64,000 bases of DNA from JAVBOO01 sp031550435 (GCA_031550435.1 JAVBOO010000013.1:13808-77807); one strand, 5' to 3'; counted from the first letter of the stretch, positions 17,054 to 26,046 are shown. The notes: generated by a model from the sequence alone, not told the origin. Numbers and translations are program-made.

Positions 17054-18544
17054 ATGAGTCTTAACGTAAATTTACCGGCAATTCGCGCGCAGTTAAACAT
17101 CGCAAGGGCGGACAGAAAGTTAAACCTCGCTATGCAGCGAATGTCGTCCGGACTGAAAATCAATTCTGTCGCTGATGACTCGGCAGGACTTGCCATAGTA
17201 AATAAGATAAAAAATCAAATAAGCGGCATGACGATGGCCGGCAAGAACAGCCTTGACGGCATCTCGATGGCCGAGACCGCCGAAGGTGCTTTGAACGAAA
17301 GCCAAAGCATAGTGCAAAAAATCAGGGAACTTTCCTTGCAGGCTTCAACCGATACGCTTACAGGTGACGACAGAGCCAAAATTCAAACCGAGATCAGCGA
17401 GTTGCTGAACGAGCTTGACAGCATAACTGACAAAACCGAGTTCAACAAGACGAAGCTGCTCGGCGGAAACGCAGGCAGAATGGGACTTTCCGGAAAATCC
17501 GGCTTTACTGCGCAAAATATTTCCGAAGCTGTCTATATATCCGAAAAAACAAGCGCATTCACCCTTACTTACAGTATCTCGGCCTTCGGCACACCGCCAA
17601 AGGTCACAGGAGGTATTTCGTCCTCTTTGTCCCCGCCGGCAGGCTCGTTCAGAATAAACGGCGAAACGGTAACCGTTGCCCAAGGAGATACCGCCGATAC
17701 GGTAATACAAAAACTTCGGGAAGCGGCAAGTTATTCGGATATCGAGATTGTAACCCCGGGTTACCCCGGAGTGTCCGACCTGATACTTGTCGGCAAAACT
17801 GCGGGAAGCAACCGGGAAATCGATTTGCAGCCCCCCGACAGCATAATATTATCCGCTCTGGGCCTTGCTCCGGGAAAAACACGAGGAACTGACGCTGCGA
17901 TATCCGATTTGCGTTTTTTTGATAAAAATGGACAGCCAAACGCAAAAATGTCGGCAGAAAGCATACTCTTGTGCAAAGGCAACAGAGTCGAAATCTCAGG
18001 CGCAAACGGTGAAAAAACCGTGCTGGACTTAAAGCTTGACAGGCTTGCCGACGGAAGCTTTGCCATGAAAAACGGTACGCTTGTTTCCGACAGCGGAGTC
18101 GCGCAAAACGGCCCTGTGACAGATATGTCACTAAAAGTAACGGAATTCGGCCCGCTTGTAATTCAAATCGGAGCTAACAAGTCTATGCAAATAGAACTGA
18201 ATATACCCAATATGGGGGCAAACGCTTTAGGTATTTCGGATATTAACGTCAAGACACTCAAAGGCGCACAAGCCGCTATTACCGCCTGCGACAATGCGCT
18301 TAACGCGATTTCGGCCGTCAGAACAACGCTCGGAACGTTTATAAACAGGCTGGAGCACACTGTCTCAAGCCTCGCCGTGGCCGGGGAGGCCGCAGAAAAA
18401 AGCCGTTCCCGCATCGAAGACACTGATATGGCTCTGGAGATGACAAGTTACACTCAGCTTAACATATTGTCCCAGGCAGGCATATCAATATTGGCGCAAG
18501 CAAATCAAAGGCCGCAGCAGCTTTTACAGCTTATAGGAAAGTAG
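17054..18544 (+). CDS. fliC: Flagellin, cassette 1
   Basis: Filament subunit exported by the flagellar secretion system. The 496-residue protein has the conserved N-terminal helix region (1-140: RMSSGLKINSVADDSAGLAI, LQASTDTLTGDDRAKIQTEI) and the C-terminal region (about 400-496, ending LLQLIGK, with SQAGISILAQANQRPQQLL). The middle part contains a flagellin IN-type motif (FRINGETVTVAQGDTADTV) and is variable. It has two cysteines (C307, C412), unusual for flagellins. ATG at 17054 behind GGCGGGATG. FliS follows at nine bases. Sequence clearly differs from the second flagellin at 57861, so this is an old duplication. Confidence 0.93.
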   Translation: MSLNVNLPAIRAQLNIARADRKLNLAMQRMSSGLKINSVADDSAGLAIVNKIKNQISGMTMAGKNSLDGISMAETAEGALNESQSIVQKIRELSLQASTDTLTGDDRAKIQTEISELLNELDSITDKTEFNKTKLLGGNAGRMGLSGKSGFTAQNISEAVYISEKTSAFTLTYSISAFGTPPKVTGGISSSLSPPAGSFRINGETVTVAQGDTADTVIQKLREAASYSDIEIVTPGYPGVSDLILVGKTAGSNREIDLQPPDSIILSALGLAPGKTRGTDAAISDLRFFDKNGQPNAKMSAESILLCKGNRVEISGANGEKTVLDLKLDRLADGSFAMKNGTLVSDSGVAQNGPVTDMSLKVTEFGPLVIQIGANKSMQIELNIPNMGANALGISDINVKTLKGAQAAITACDNALNAISAVRTTLGTFINRLEHTVSSLAVAGEAAEKSRSRIEDTDMALEMTSYTQLNILSQAGISILAQANQRPQQLLQLIGK

Positions 18545-18553
18545 GTTGAAACT

Positions 18554-19024
18554 ATGCTAATACACGGAGAAAATGACCTCGCGGAGTTTGTTAGCTCAAA
18601 AACGCCTCTGGGACTTGTGATATTTAACTATGAACTTTTGATAAAGAATTTGCATGAAGCGAAAACCGCGATAGAAAACGGTGTGCAGCTTAGCGGCGAG
18701 CTAGATAAAGCTATGGAGCTCTTGGCTCTTCTTGCGGGTTCACTGGACCTGCGCTACGAAATATCGTCGGAGCTTATGAGTCTATACATGTATGCCAACA
18801 GGCGGATTATAAGCGCAAAGCTTCACTCGGACGCGGAGCAAATCTGCGAAGCCTGCGACATACTGTCTTCACTGCTTGACAGCTGGCGCAGAATTGAAAA
18901 AGAAGAGCGCGCTCAGTTGCCTGCCGCCGAGAATGCCGAGCGTATTGTAACCGGTTTTGAGTATAAAGGCGGAAAAATATGTGAAATAAGTCTTAGCACA
19001 GAAAAGAGAGGTATAAGCGTTTAA
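18554..19024 (+). CDS. fliS: Flagellin chaperone FliS, cassette 1
   Basis: FliS binds the C-terminal part of flagellin in the cytoplasm and prevents early polymerisation. The 156-residue helical protein shows the family pattern: TPLGLVIFNYELLIKNLHEA (15-35), LDKAMELLALLAGSLDLRY and LYMYANRRIISA. It has a C-terminal extension of about 25 residues with respect to its paralogue at 59451. It starts nine bases after the flagellin stop, and each flagellin has its own FliS in this genome, which suggests that chaperone and filament protein are matched. Confidence 0.85.
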   Translation: MLIHGENDLAEFVSSKTPLGLVIFNYELLIKNLHEAKTAIENGVQLSGELDKAMELLALLAGSLDLRYEISSELMSLYMYANRRIISAKLHSDAEQICEACDILSSLLDSWRRIEKEERAQLPAAENAERIVTGFEYKGGKICEISLSTEKRGISV

Positions 19025-19135
19025 GCGAATCGGCGGTGTTGTATCACCGGCGCAAAACTCTACCCATCCCGGATTCGAGTAAGTATCTTCTGTTTTTTGC
19101 GCTCTTAGATATTCGAACACTGCGCCTTACTCTAT

Positions 19136-20119
19136 TTATCTTGTCAGCTCTACCAGCTTGCTTCCGATTTTGCTTAGAGGCAGCTGATAATCAACAGCGC
19201 CGAGGTCATATGCCGCTTTTGGCATTCCGTAGACAACGCAGCTGTCTTTATCCTGGCCTATGACCTTCGCTCCTTTTGCATGGAGATCATACAAACCCCT
19301 CGCCCCGTCCGAACCCATACCGGTCAGTATTACGCCAACCGCATTTCCTCCCAATATAGGCGTTACCGAAAAAAACAATTTGTCCGCCGCCGGGCGAACA
19401 CCGTGCATTTTTTCCGCCGTAAAACATTCTACCGCAAGCCTTGAATTTTTTTTGATAAGGCGCATGTGAAGATCACCGGGCGCAATATATGCCTGCCCTT
19501 TTTTGATATATTCTCCGTCTGCAGCCTCTTTTACACCGATTTTGCAAAGCTTGTCCGCCCTGGACGCAAATTGTTTCGTAAACATTGACGGCATGTGCTG
19601 AACTATCAGTATAGGGGGCATTGACGGCGGAAGAACCTTCAGCACTTCTATAAGAGCCTCCGTGCCTCCCGTGGACGAAGCCATGACTATTATTTTTTCG
19701 TTTGTGCCGACAGTATCTCTGAAAGCGGACTGACCTTCCGCAGATTTCGAAGCGTGAGCTTCGATTTGCGAGAAAAGCTCCCGCATAAAAATAGTTCTTT
19801 CGGGTATCCCTACACCCGGCTTGTTAAACCAAGCCGAGATTCCGGCTCTTAAGTGATTCACAGATGCACAGCTTCCGACCGAAAAAACCTTTAGGTTGTG
19901 TCTCTGAATCAGGCTTCTTATATAACTCTCGGTTGCAGAAACACTTGTCAAATCCATAATTAGTATGTTTAGTACGGTTTTCCCTATAAACGAAGGGATA
20001 GAAAGTATATCGAAGCAGGTTACAACCGTGTCACTGTAGCCCGCTTTTTTTAGCTCGAATGAAATAAACGCTTTAAACATAGGATCGGACGACAACAATA
20101 TTATTTTTTCTTTTGCCAT
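19136..20119 (-). CDS. cheB: CheB-type protein-glutamate methylesterase
   Basis: Removes methyl groups from chemoreceptors and deamidates glutamines. The 327-residue protein has an N-terminal receiver-like domain (1-115, with the likely phosphorylation site D56 in LIMDLTS, but a poorly conserved acidic pocket: SSDP instead of the usual DD) and a C-terminal methylesterase domain. The catalytic triad is complete: S149 (ASSTGGT), H175 (VQHMPSMF) and D271 (GMGSDGARG). No cheR, cheA or receptor gene is present in the window. It is convergent with flagellar cassette 1, with 111 bases between the stops, and transcribed alone. Confidence 0.9.
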   Translation of the reverse strand: MAKEKIILLSSDPMFKAFISFELKKAGYSDTVVTCFDILSIPSFIGKTVLNILIMDLTSVSATESYIRSLIQRHNLKVFSVGSCASVNHLRAGISAWFNKPGVGIPERTIFMRELFSQIEAHASKSAEGQSAFRDTVGTNEKIIVMASSTGGTEALIEVLKVLPPSMPPILIVQHMPSMFTKQFASRADKLCKIGVKEAADGEYIKKGQAYIAPGDLHMRLIKKNSRLAVECFTAEKMHGVRPAADKLFFSVTPILGGNAVGVILTGMGSDGARGLYDLHAKGAKVIGQDKDSCVVYGMPKAAYDLGAVDYQLPLSKIGSKLVELTR

Positions 20120-20384
20120 TTGTCCATTCCTCTCGCGATAATGAGCACCGATCAGGCCATGCAGCTAATCGGAGATTAATTCTGACCGGGCAAACGCTGA
20201 ATAAGTCTGCTCCGGCAAAGCCAGAAAAATAATATAGCGGATACACGCCGCCGCAGTCAACAAACAGATTTATCCGGCTATCACGTTCGGCGCGTAACTT
20301 TCTTTTGTCGTAACCCGAAAACAATACCAAAAACTCAGGAAAGTACATTTGCGCTTGTATTGTTTTCATAAGGTTTGAGGATAA

Positions 20385-20567
20385 TATTACCGCGGAAGTT
20401 AAATACCGCATAAAATACTTACGCGGTTACTCGTGCCGAGCAGACGCGTTTCTGCGTCTCAGCGAGGGAACAACAAAATATAGCGTTTTCCTATATTTTG
20501 TTGCCGATGTAATATTACCGCGGAAGTTAAGTACCGTATAAAATACTTACGCGTTAATAATATCGGC
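20385..20567 (+). repeat. Repeat A, full copy followed in tandem by a truncated copy
   Basis: The full unit covers 20385-20515 (TATTACCGCGGAAGTTAAAT to GCCGATGTAATATT). The second copy starts in the same ATATTACCGCGGAAGTTAAG and breaks off after CTTACGCG at about 20552. The rest of the cheB-tepA spacer (20120-20384, 20568-20690) holds no gene. Confidence 0.85.
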
Positions 20568-20696
20568 ATTTTTTCCAAAAATCTAAACGAGCCTGATTGA
20601 CGGCATTTCAGTGAAAGTCGCAAAGCGAACCGGCCGGCGCGACTGAGCTCTCAACATAAGTTTTGTTCAACGATTACCTACACTACGGAGGAAATT

Positions 20697-21485
20697 ATGG
20701 TTATAGAAACAGAAAGTCCCGCGCAAGAAAGAAGTCCTCAACTGCTCTGCGAGATTTCAGAGCCGGAACCGCAAAAGGAAACTTCGCAGCTCAAGCAGCT
20801 TGACCCGCTAAAAGAATACGGGCAGATCATGCAAAAAAAGAAAAATCCCCGAGGCACAATCGCGTTTCTGAATATTATCGGTCAAATTGAAGGGCATTAT
20901 GTACTTCCGCCGACAAGCAAAACAACTAAGTACGAGCATGTTATCCCCTATCTTTTAAATACGGCCGGCAACAGCGATATCGACGGCCTTCTTGTCACGA
21001 TTAACACTGTCGGCGGAGATGTCGAGGCAGGGCTGGCAATTGCTGAAATGATTTCGGGGCTAAATAAGCCTACTGTTTCACTCGTTTTAGGCGGAGGCCA
21101 TTCCATAGGCGTTCCTCTCGCGGTTTCCGCCCAATATTCTTTTATAGCAAAAAGCGCGGCCATGACCGTTCACCCGGTTAGAATGAGCGGAACAGTCATC
21201 GGGGCACAGCAGACCTATGACTATTTTAACAAAATGCAGGATAGGATACTTGATTTTATTGTAGACCGTTCGGATATTTCGAGAAGCAGAGTGAAAGAAA
21301 TTATGCTTGCAACCGAAAATCTTGCGCTTGACGTCGGAACAATACTAATCGGTGAAGAAGCCGTAAACGAAAAGCTTATAAACTCGGTCGGAACACTGAA
21401 CGATGCTATAGAAAAACTCTACTCAATGATACAAGAGCAAAAAAGCGCCAAAGACGACGCATCACGGCCTTCTGACGACATGTAG
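20697..21485 (+). CDS. tepA: ClpP-like serine protease, TepA type
   Basis: A 262-residue cytoplasmic protein with a ClpP/crotonase fold. A charged N-terminal extension (1-50) precedes the protease domain: GTIAFLNIIGQIEGHYVLPP, TINTVGGDVEAGLAIAEMI, the nucleophile S136 in GGGHSIGVPLA and H159 in MTVHPVRMSG. In B. subtilis TepA (YmfB) is reported to aid protein secretion and to act in spores by degrading small acid-soluble proteins; whether this copy does either is inference. ATG behind ACGGAGG. Followed by a strong hairpin. Confidence 0.88.
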   Translation: MVIETESPAQERSPQLLCEISEPEPQKETSQLKQLDPLKEYGQIMQKKKNPRGTIAFLNIIGQIEGHYVLPPTSKTTKYEHVIPYLLNTAGNSDIDGLLVTINTVGGDVEAGLAIAEMISGLNKPTVSLVLGGGHSIGVPLAVSAQYSFIAKSAAMTVHPVRMSGTVIGAQQTYDYFNKMQDRILDFIVDRSDISRSRVKEIMLATENLALDVGTILIGEEAVNEKLINSVGTLNDAIEKLYSMIQEQKSAKDDASRPSDDM

Positions 21486-21512
21486 CCGCAAAACTTCGCT
21501 TCATAAAAAATA

Positions 21513-21547
21513 CCGCAAAAGCAGGCATGAAACATGCGCTTTTGCGG
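21513..21547. terminator. Bidirectional hairpin between tepA and the SipL-like gene
   Basis: CCGCAAAAGC-AGG-CATG pairs with CATG-C-GCTTTTGCGG. On the minus strand it is followed by TATTTTTTATG, so it can also end the SipL-like transcript. Confidence 0.75.
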
Positions 21548-21677
21548 CAGTAATATAAGAGAAAATGAAAGGGAATAGTCCGTTTGCCCCTTTTGTTTTT
21601 CAGTATATAGACAGCCGCCGAGACAGGATGCTTGCTCTTTGCGGCTGTGAGTCTAACGGGATAAATGCAGCGCCTTT

Positions 21678-23243
21678 TTATACTCTTTTGAGTATCAGCA
21701 ATTTCTGCCCCGGGAAAATGAGGTTTTTGTTTTCAATCTCGTTTATCTCGGCAAGCTCATCAAGCGATACATTGTATTTTCTGGCAATATTCCAGAGCGT
21801 ATCGCCTTTTTGCACTACATATATAATTATGCTCGGCATTGCGTCGAGTATCTCCGCAGGTATATCCTCTATATTAACATCCGTCACTAAATCGGCTGTT
21901 TTTTGGCAGCTTACGGCAGTGTTAAAGCTTATTAAAAATCTCAGCTCCACTTCACGATCAGACAACATGTTAAAGCCGACATGATCAATATTCTTGTCGA
22001 TTTTAACCTGCATATCCGGGGCTGCTCCCTTTGTCTCGACCACCTGTTTAAACGGAAGGACGGAGGAGTAATTATAAACCGGCGTGTCATCGTCTTTCGC
22101 GATATAAAGCACATTTGTATCTATCACGCCCTCAACTATAACCTTGTCGTCGATTACCTTCGTCGAATCCACGTGAACATTTCCGTTAACCCTGAAAACT
22201 TGGAGTATGTCGGGACACTTGTCGTCAATCTCGACTATTTCCTTTACCGAGCATTGATTTTTGTTCTTGCATATCAGCTGAGGATATGTAAGATTTTCTT
22301 TTACAAGCCCGACATTTTTGTTTACTATAAACGCGTCGCTCAAGACTTCGGCCTCGCTCTGCCTGCTCGTTCTTATCCGCGCTCTTACAGGAATTTCGAC
22401 ATCAAATGTTCTGTCTTCTCCGTCCGAGTTTTCCTTTACGGTGATAAAATGCCCTTCCGTGTTGAGAGACAGGTCGCCGATTTGGTCTTCTCTCGCGGCC
22501 GGAAGCTCTATTGCCCCGTTGAAAGGTACTTCTGCCTCAAAGAATTCAATAAGCGCGCTGTCATCCTCACCTTTATAAATGACATACACCGAAACATCGC
22601 CGTTTATGCTTGCCCTGCCGTTTCCGACTCTGAGGTCTTTGTTCGTGATATGAACGCCCGACTGCAAAACCTCTTTGATATTAGGCTTGCCTGTCGGCAG
22701 GTTTAGTTCTTCTTTAATAATAAACCGTTCTTCCGCGTTATCGACCGTGCGGTTAACATCGAGCGCATTCTTTTTAAGCTGGTTCTCGGGTATGCCGGGT
22801 ATGGTCTTAACAATATCTTTCTCGCATTTACCCTCGACATCGACCGTTATCTCGACTACAGCTTTATAGCTGAGCTTTCTGTCATTAAGCATTTTGAAGT
22901 CTATGTTAATAATATCCGCATCAAGCTCTGCCCACATATCCTTGTTTACGCCTTCAAGGTTCATAAAATCGTCGATTTTGTGAACTGTGCTCATGCTATG
23001 TACTGTCTTTGTGTCTCCCTTACATAAATATAAAACCTTTATGTCCATTCTTCCCGTAAAGCTGATTCTGTCCGTCGAAAGCTCCGTTTTTTCGGTATAT
23101 ATGTCCGCGTCCGTCTTTAAGACTACTGCCATATCGGGCCTTATGTCGGGTACGATTATGTCCCCTTCCAGCAAAAGCTGCATGGTGTCTTTGGCAACAT
23201 TCTCCCGAAACACCATTCTATCCTTTATCAGTTCGTACGGCAT
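21678..23243 (-). CDS. sipL: SipL-like spore coat assembly protein (DUF3794/SPOCS repeats plus LysM)
   Basis: A 521-residue protein, close to the length of C. difficile SipL. Three consecutive DUF3794/SPOCS-type units make up residues about 1-460 (recurring patterns such as VDRISFTGRMDIKVLYL-like, ASINGDVSVYVIYKG and VIVEGVIDTNVLYI, each with ELP-like beta strands). Residues about 473-521 form a LysM domain (QKGDTLWNIARKYNVSLDEL). SipL binds SpoIVA through its LysM domain and is needed to attach the coat to the forespore, so this gene is evidence of sporulation. The ATG at 23243 follows AAGGAGG; an upstream extension in frame lacks any such site. Confidence 0.85.
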   Translation of the reverse strand: MPYELIKDRMVFRENVAKDTMQLLLEGDIIVPDIRPDMAVVLKTDADIYTEKTELSTDRISFTGRMDIKVLYLCKGDTKTVHSMSTVHKIDDFMNLEGVNKDMWAELDADIINIDFKMLNDRKLSYKAVVEITVDVEGKCEKDIVKTIPGIPENQLKKNALDVNRTVDNAEERFIIKEELNLPTGKPNIKEVLQSGVHITNKDLRVGNGRASINGDVSVYVIYKGEDDSALIEFFEAEVPFNGAIELPAAREDQIGDLSLNTEGHFITVKENSDGEDRTFDVEIPVRARIRTSRQSEAEVLSDAFIVNKNVGLVKENLTYPQLICKNKNQCSVKEIVEIDDKCPDILQVFRVNGNVHVDSTKVIDDKVIVEGVIDTNVLYIAKDDDTPVYNYSSVLPFKQVVETKGAAPDMQVKIDKNIDHVGFNMLSDREVELRFLISFNTAVSCQKTADLVTDVNIEDIPAEILDAMPSIIIYVVQKGDTLWNIARKYNVSLDELAEINEIENKNLIFPGQKLLILKRV

Positions 23244-23314
23244 GTATAAAAACCTCCTTAACAATATACTTAATTATATAGAGCAAAAGGCGTGTTTATT
23301 CCAACTAAGAGCAC

Positions 23315-23465
23315 GAGTGATTCAAAACCCGCACTTTTCGGAGCGCAGCGTAGAAAAGCTCGCGGTCTGATCCGTACAAAGCCCACAAAGTGGGCGTTAC
23401 GGATTTAGCCGAGAGGGGTTTTGCATCCGAGTAAAGAGTGATTCAAAACCCGCACTTTTCGGAGC
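23315..23465. repeat. Repeat F: two 30-bp direct repeats around a hairpin
   Basis: GAGTGATTCAAAACCCGCAC followed by TTTTCGGAGC occurs at 23315-23344 and 23436-23465. Between them ATCCGTA-GCCCAC pairs with GTGGGC-TACGGAT. Similar but looser text occurs near 26160 and 32630. Confidence 0.65.
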
Positions 23466-23473
23466 AACATGCA

Positions 23474-23509
23474 AAAATAGGGCTGCCGCAAATGCGGTAG
23501 CCCTATTTT
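23474..23509. terminator. Strong bidirectional terminator of the surface protein gene
   Basis: A 15-bp stem AATAGGGCTGCCGCA/TGCGGTAGCCCTATT (one G-T pair) with T runs on both sides. It follows the surface protein stop on the minus strand. Confidence 0.85.
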
Positions 23510-23548
23510 GTCCCAATATTTTCAATTTGCTTTCAAATTGCTTTATAT

Positions 23549-25138
23549 TTAACTTTCGATTCGCTTCTCTTTTTTGCCAATTCTCAGCCATATTAGGCTA
23601 ATCGACGCAGCGCACAGAACAAAAACGGAAGCTGCGTTGTCGGTGTCGGAAGTCTGGGGATTCGGTTTCCCCTTCTCGGGAACCATATCGGAAAAACTCA
23701 TATCAAACAATGTCTTTCCCTCGGGGACGGTTACCGTACCGAAGGGAATCCCTTCACCGTTAAAAATTACAAACACGTCGTCCCCGTCACCTCTTACCGT
23801 GAATCCGTCAGGAAGTCCGGGCAAAGCGGTCTCATTTCCGGGTGTCGTCGGAACGGGAGTGATGACAGGCGGTGCCTCAGAGACTGTCGGTTCCGGCTCC
23901 GAAGTTGCAGACGGAGTTATCGTGTTTTCGGGGTTAGGAGAAGGGCTTGCAGTCGGGGAAGCACTTGAAGTCGGGCTCAAAGTCGGGCTTAAGGTCGGTC
24001 TCAAAGTCGGGCTTGAGGTCGGTCTCAAAGTCGGATCCGGAGTAGCACTCTGCGCCGGCTCAGACGTTGCCGGAACTTCGGAATTCGGAACGGAACTCGT
24101 AGCCGGAGCAGCAACAAATGCAGCCGAAACAGATTGCAGTATGCCGGTTACCGCAGGGGTAGGCAAATGTAAAGCGTGGATTCCGTGTCCGAACGCGCTG
24201 GGCGCTGTTCTTGACAGTTCAGACCCCGGAACGGCGGTTATACCGACACGGTAACGAGCATTGTCGACACCGTAAATGTTCAAAGTAAAAGTACCATCAA
24301 GACCCTGCATAAGAGAGCTTGAATCCGGTTCGAAAAACGCGTCGTAATCCGCCTGAGAATAATTCTCATACTGGCCGGTTTCGGGATTCTGACGCTCGAT
24401 AATTATCGAGCTCCGATCAAATGTATAGTCCGAATATTGAATATTAAGATAGAAGCTTAAAGCGCAAAATTCGGTTGTCGGCTCGGAATCGCTCCATTCC
24501 TGAGAGATTCTTATCGGCGAGGGTGCTGTTATTCCTCTGTCATAAGTAAAAGTGGCATTCACCCATGGAATACTGTTATCGTAATTGTTTGAGGAGTTAA
24601 TCTCGCTGAATGCTTTTCCGTTTTGCTTTACCGAAACCCGAATTGACGAAAAACGGCTGAATGAATTTCCCAAGCTTACAGCCGGCACATAAGGAGCAGT
24701 TCTGATTTTAATGCTTCCTTTAAAATCAGTATAAGGAATCGTTTCGGCGGCTTTATTAAACATCACTTTAATTTTTGTATCCTGCCCCGGTTCAGGCGTG
24801 ACATCACAAAATCCGATTATATGCTCTGTTTCGCTTTTGTCCTTAAAAACAATGTCGGCATGCTGCGCTTGAAACATCGCCTGAGGGGAAACCTCAAGCG
24901 TAAACGTATCTCCATGTTTAAGCTTTGGTTTTCCTGTTTGATCGAACTTAATAATAAAGTACATTTCACCGTTTTCATAAAAAGTAGTAGTTGAGTCAGA
25001 ATACTCCGTCCCTATCGAAACGCCCGTAACAAGATCGCTGCGCGTATTTTCCGCGGCAGCAACTTTAAAAGTTAATGAGCCGATAAAAAGAACAGCTATC
25101 ATAAATAAACAAAGCAAAGTCCGCCTTTTCAAAAGCAT
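23549..25138 (-). CDS. Cell-wall surface protein with Pro/Thr/Ser repeat stalk and sortase-type C-terminus
   Basis: A 529-residue secreted protein. Signal peptide at 1-28 (MLLKRRTLLCLF..., ending KVAAAEN). Residues about 30-330 are beta-rich with no family I can name. Residues about 350-450 form a low-complexity stalk of PTxxPT units, encoded by imperfect 12-bp repeats. The C-terminus shows NPQTSD, a hydrophobic segment and a KKEKR tail, a sortase-type layout but not canonical LPXTG. The ATG at 25138 follows GGGGGAT; the upstream TTG is less likely. Probable adhesin or structural surface protein. Confidence 0.75.
   Translation of the reverse strand: MLLKRRTLLCLFMIAVLFIGSLTFKVAAAENTRSDLVTGVSIGTEYSDSTTTFYENGEMYFIIKFDQTGKPKLKHGDTFTLEVSPQAMFQAQHADIVFKDKSETEHIIGFCDVTPEPGQDTKIKVMFNKAAETIPYTDFKGSIKIRTAPYVPAVSLGNSFSRFSSIRVSVKQNGKAFSEINSSNNYDNSIPWVNATFTYDRGITAPSPIRISQEWSDSEPTTEFCALSFYLNIQYSDYTFDRSSIIIERQNPETGQYENYSQADYDAFFEPDSSSLMQGLDGTFTLNIYGVDNARYRVGITAVPGSELSRTAPSAFGHGIHALHLPTPAVTGILQSVSAAFVAAPATSSVPNSEVPATSEPAQSATPDPTLRPTSSPTLRPTLSPTLSPTSSASPTASPSPNPENTITPSATSEPEPTVSEAPPVITPVPTTPGNETALPGLPDGFTVRGDGDDVFVIFNGEGIPFGTVTVPEGKTLFDMSFSDMVPEKGKPNPQTSDTDNAASVFVLCAASISLIWLRIGKKEKRIES
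23945..24045 (-). repeat. 12-bp coding repeats in the surface protein stalk
   Basis: Imperfect units of the type AAGTCGGGCTCA repeat about nine times, encoding PTLRPTSSPTL-like text. Such arrays change length by slippage. Confidence 0.8.
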
Positions 25139-25330
25139 GATATCCCCCAATCAAAATAATAATCATTCCTATTGTATAAAAACAAACTTGCTCTGTCAAC
25201 AAAAGCAATGGGAAAACTATAAGAAAATTATGGAAAAAGTAAGTTGTTGTTTTTTTATTTATTTGACTGATTTTATAAAGACACATAATTTTTTTCTTAT
25301 AGCGAATACTGTTTTAAAGGAGTTGAGAAA

Positions 25331-25465
25331 ATGCCCAAAGATTCGCAGCCTGACTCAAAGGAAGTTCTTAAAAAGAAGGCAAAAGGCGGGCCGACCATGT
25401 TTGATGACAAGCAACAAGACAGCCGTAACACCAAAAAGCAATCCGGAAACAAAAACGATATTTAA
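25331..25465 (+). CDS. Small lysine-rich protein, 44 residues
   Basis: MPKDSQPDSKEVLKKKAKGG, then TMFDDKQQDSR and a K/N-rich end. Entirely hydrophilic with no cysteine or tryptophan. AAAGGAG lies nine bases before the ATG, and a second small gene with its own ribosome binding site follows 12 bases later. The composition recalls small spore proteins, but no motif supports that. Unknown function. Confidence 0.6.
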   Translation: MPKDSQPDSKEVLKKKAKGGPTMFDDKQQDSRNTKKQSGNKNDI

Positions 25466-25477
25466 GGAGCGGTAAAA

Positions 25478-25618
25478 ATGCCTGACACAGATGTAAAAAA
25501 ATCAGAGAAGCATATTCTCGCAGAAGGCTTTAAACTTGACAGTCCCGAAGCCGACAAAATCGCCGCCAAAGAAACCGCTGCAAATAAAGACAGGCTCAAG
25601 AAAAACGGAAGTAACTAA
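25478..25618 (+). CDS. Small charged protein, 46 residues
   Basis: MPDTDVKKSEKHILAEGFKL, then an alanine/lysine-rich helix (DKIAAKETAANKDRLKK). AAGGAGC lies before the ATG, on the end of the preceding small gene, so the two are one transcription unit. Hydrophilic, no signal peptide. Repeat E follows directly. Function unknown; a spore-core or stress role would be a guess. Confidence 0.6.
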   Translation: MPDTDVKKSEKHILAEGFKLDSPEADKIAAKETAANKDRLKKNGSN

Positions 25619-25792
25619 CCGTGTTGAAAAATCCGTACGAAGACTCCTAGGGAGTCTGAGCGAACCGCAACGAATTTTCGAAAGCACATGAAATGTGCTG
25701 AAAATTCTAGGCGGTGAGGGATTTTTTCAACCGGACTAACCGTGTTGAAAAATCCGTACGAAGACTCCCAGGGAGTCTGAGCGAACCGCACC
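25619..25792 (+). repeat. Repeat E: palindromic unit plus a truncated tandem copy
   Basis: CCGTGTTGAAAAATCCGTAC, then GAAGACTCC-T/C-AGGGAGTCTGAGCGAACCGCA occurs at 25619-25671 and again at 25740-25791. In the first copy the unit continues into a CGAATTTTC/GAAAATTC-type hairpin and ends GGATTTTTTCAACCGG, the complement of its start. The E family has no other copy that I noticed in the window. Confidence 0.75.
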
Positions 25793-25905
25793 CTATTGGA
25801 AAATGTCGCTTTGCCGTTTTCAACGAGAGCCGCTCGGCAATTTTCCGTCATGCCCCGGTATAAAAACCTTGGCTCCCGTACACTCTAAACCCGAGGTGAA
25901 AAATC

Positions 25906-26046
25906 ATGTACGACTGGCAAAATTCACAATACTTCAAGACTCTTCCCGCTCATATCAAGGAAACCATAATGCAAAGCGGCAATGGTTTTCGCACCGAAGA
26001 CGACCTCAGAAAGTTCGCGGATAATCTTGAAGCTAAAAACGGATAA
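25906..26046 (+). CDS. Small conserved-type protein, 46 residues
   Basis: MYDWQNSQYFKTLPAHIKET, then IMQSGNGFRTEDDLRKFADNL. The pattern (SLP-x3-KE-x-IMQSG, then EEDLRKFAENL) is one I have seen in short clostridial proteins without assigned function. CCGAGGTG lies nine bases before the ATG. It stands alone between repeat E and hcp. Confidence 0.65.
   Translation: MYDWQNSQYFKTLPAHIKETIMQSGNGFRTEDDLRKFADNLEAKNG

Noticed and set aside
23945..24045. Short regular repeats considered as a CRISPR array
   Set aside because: Period is 12 bp, in frame, encoding PTxxPT text of a surface protein; no spacers.
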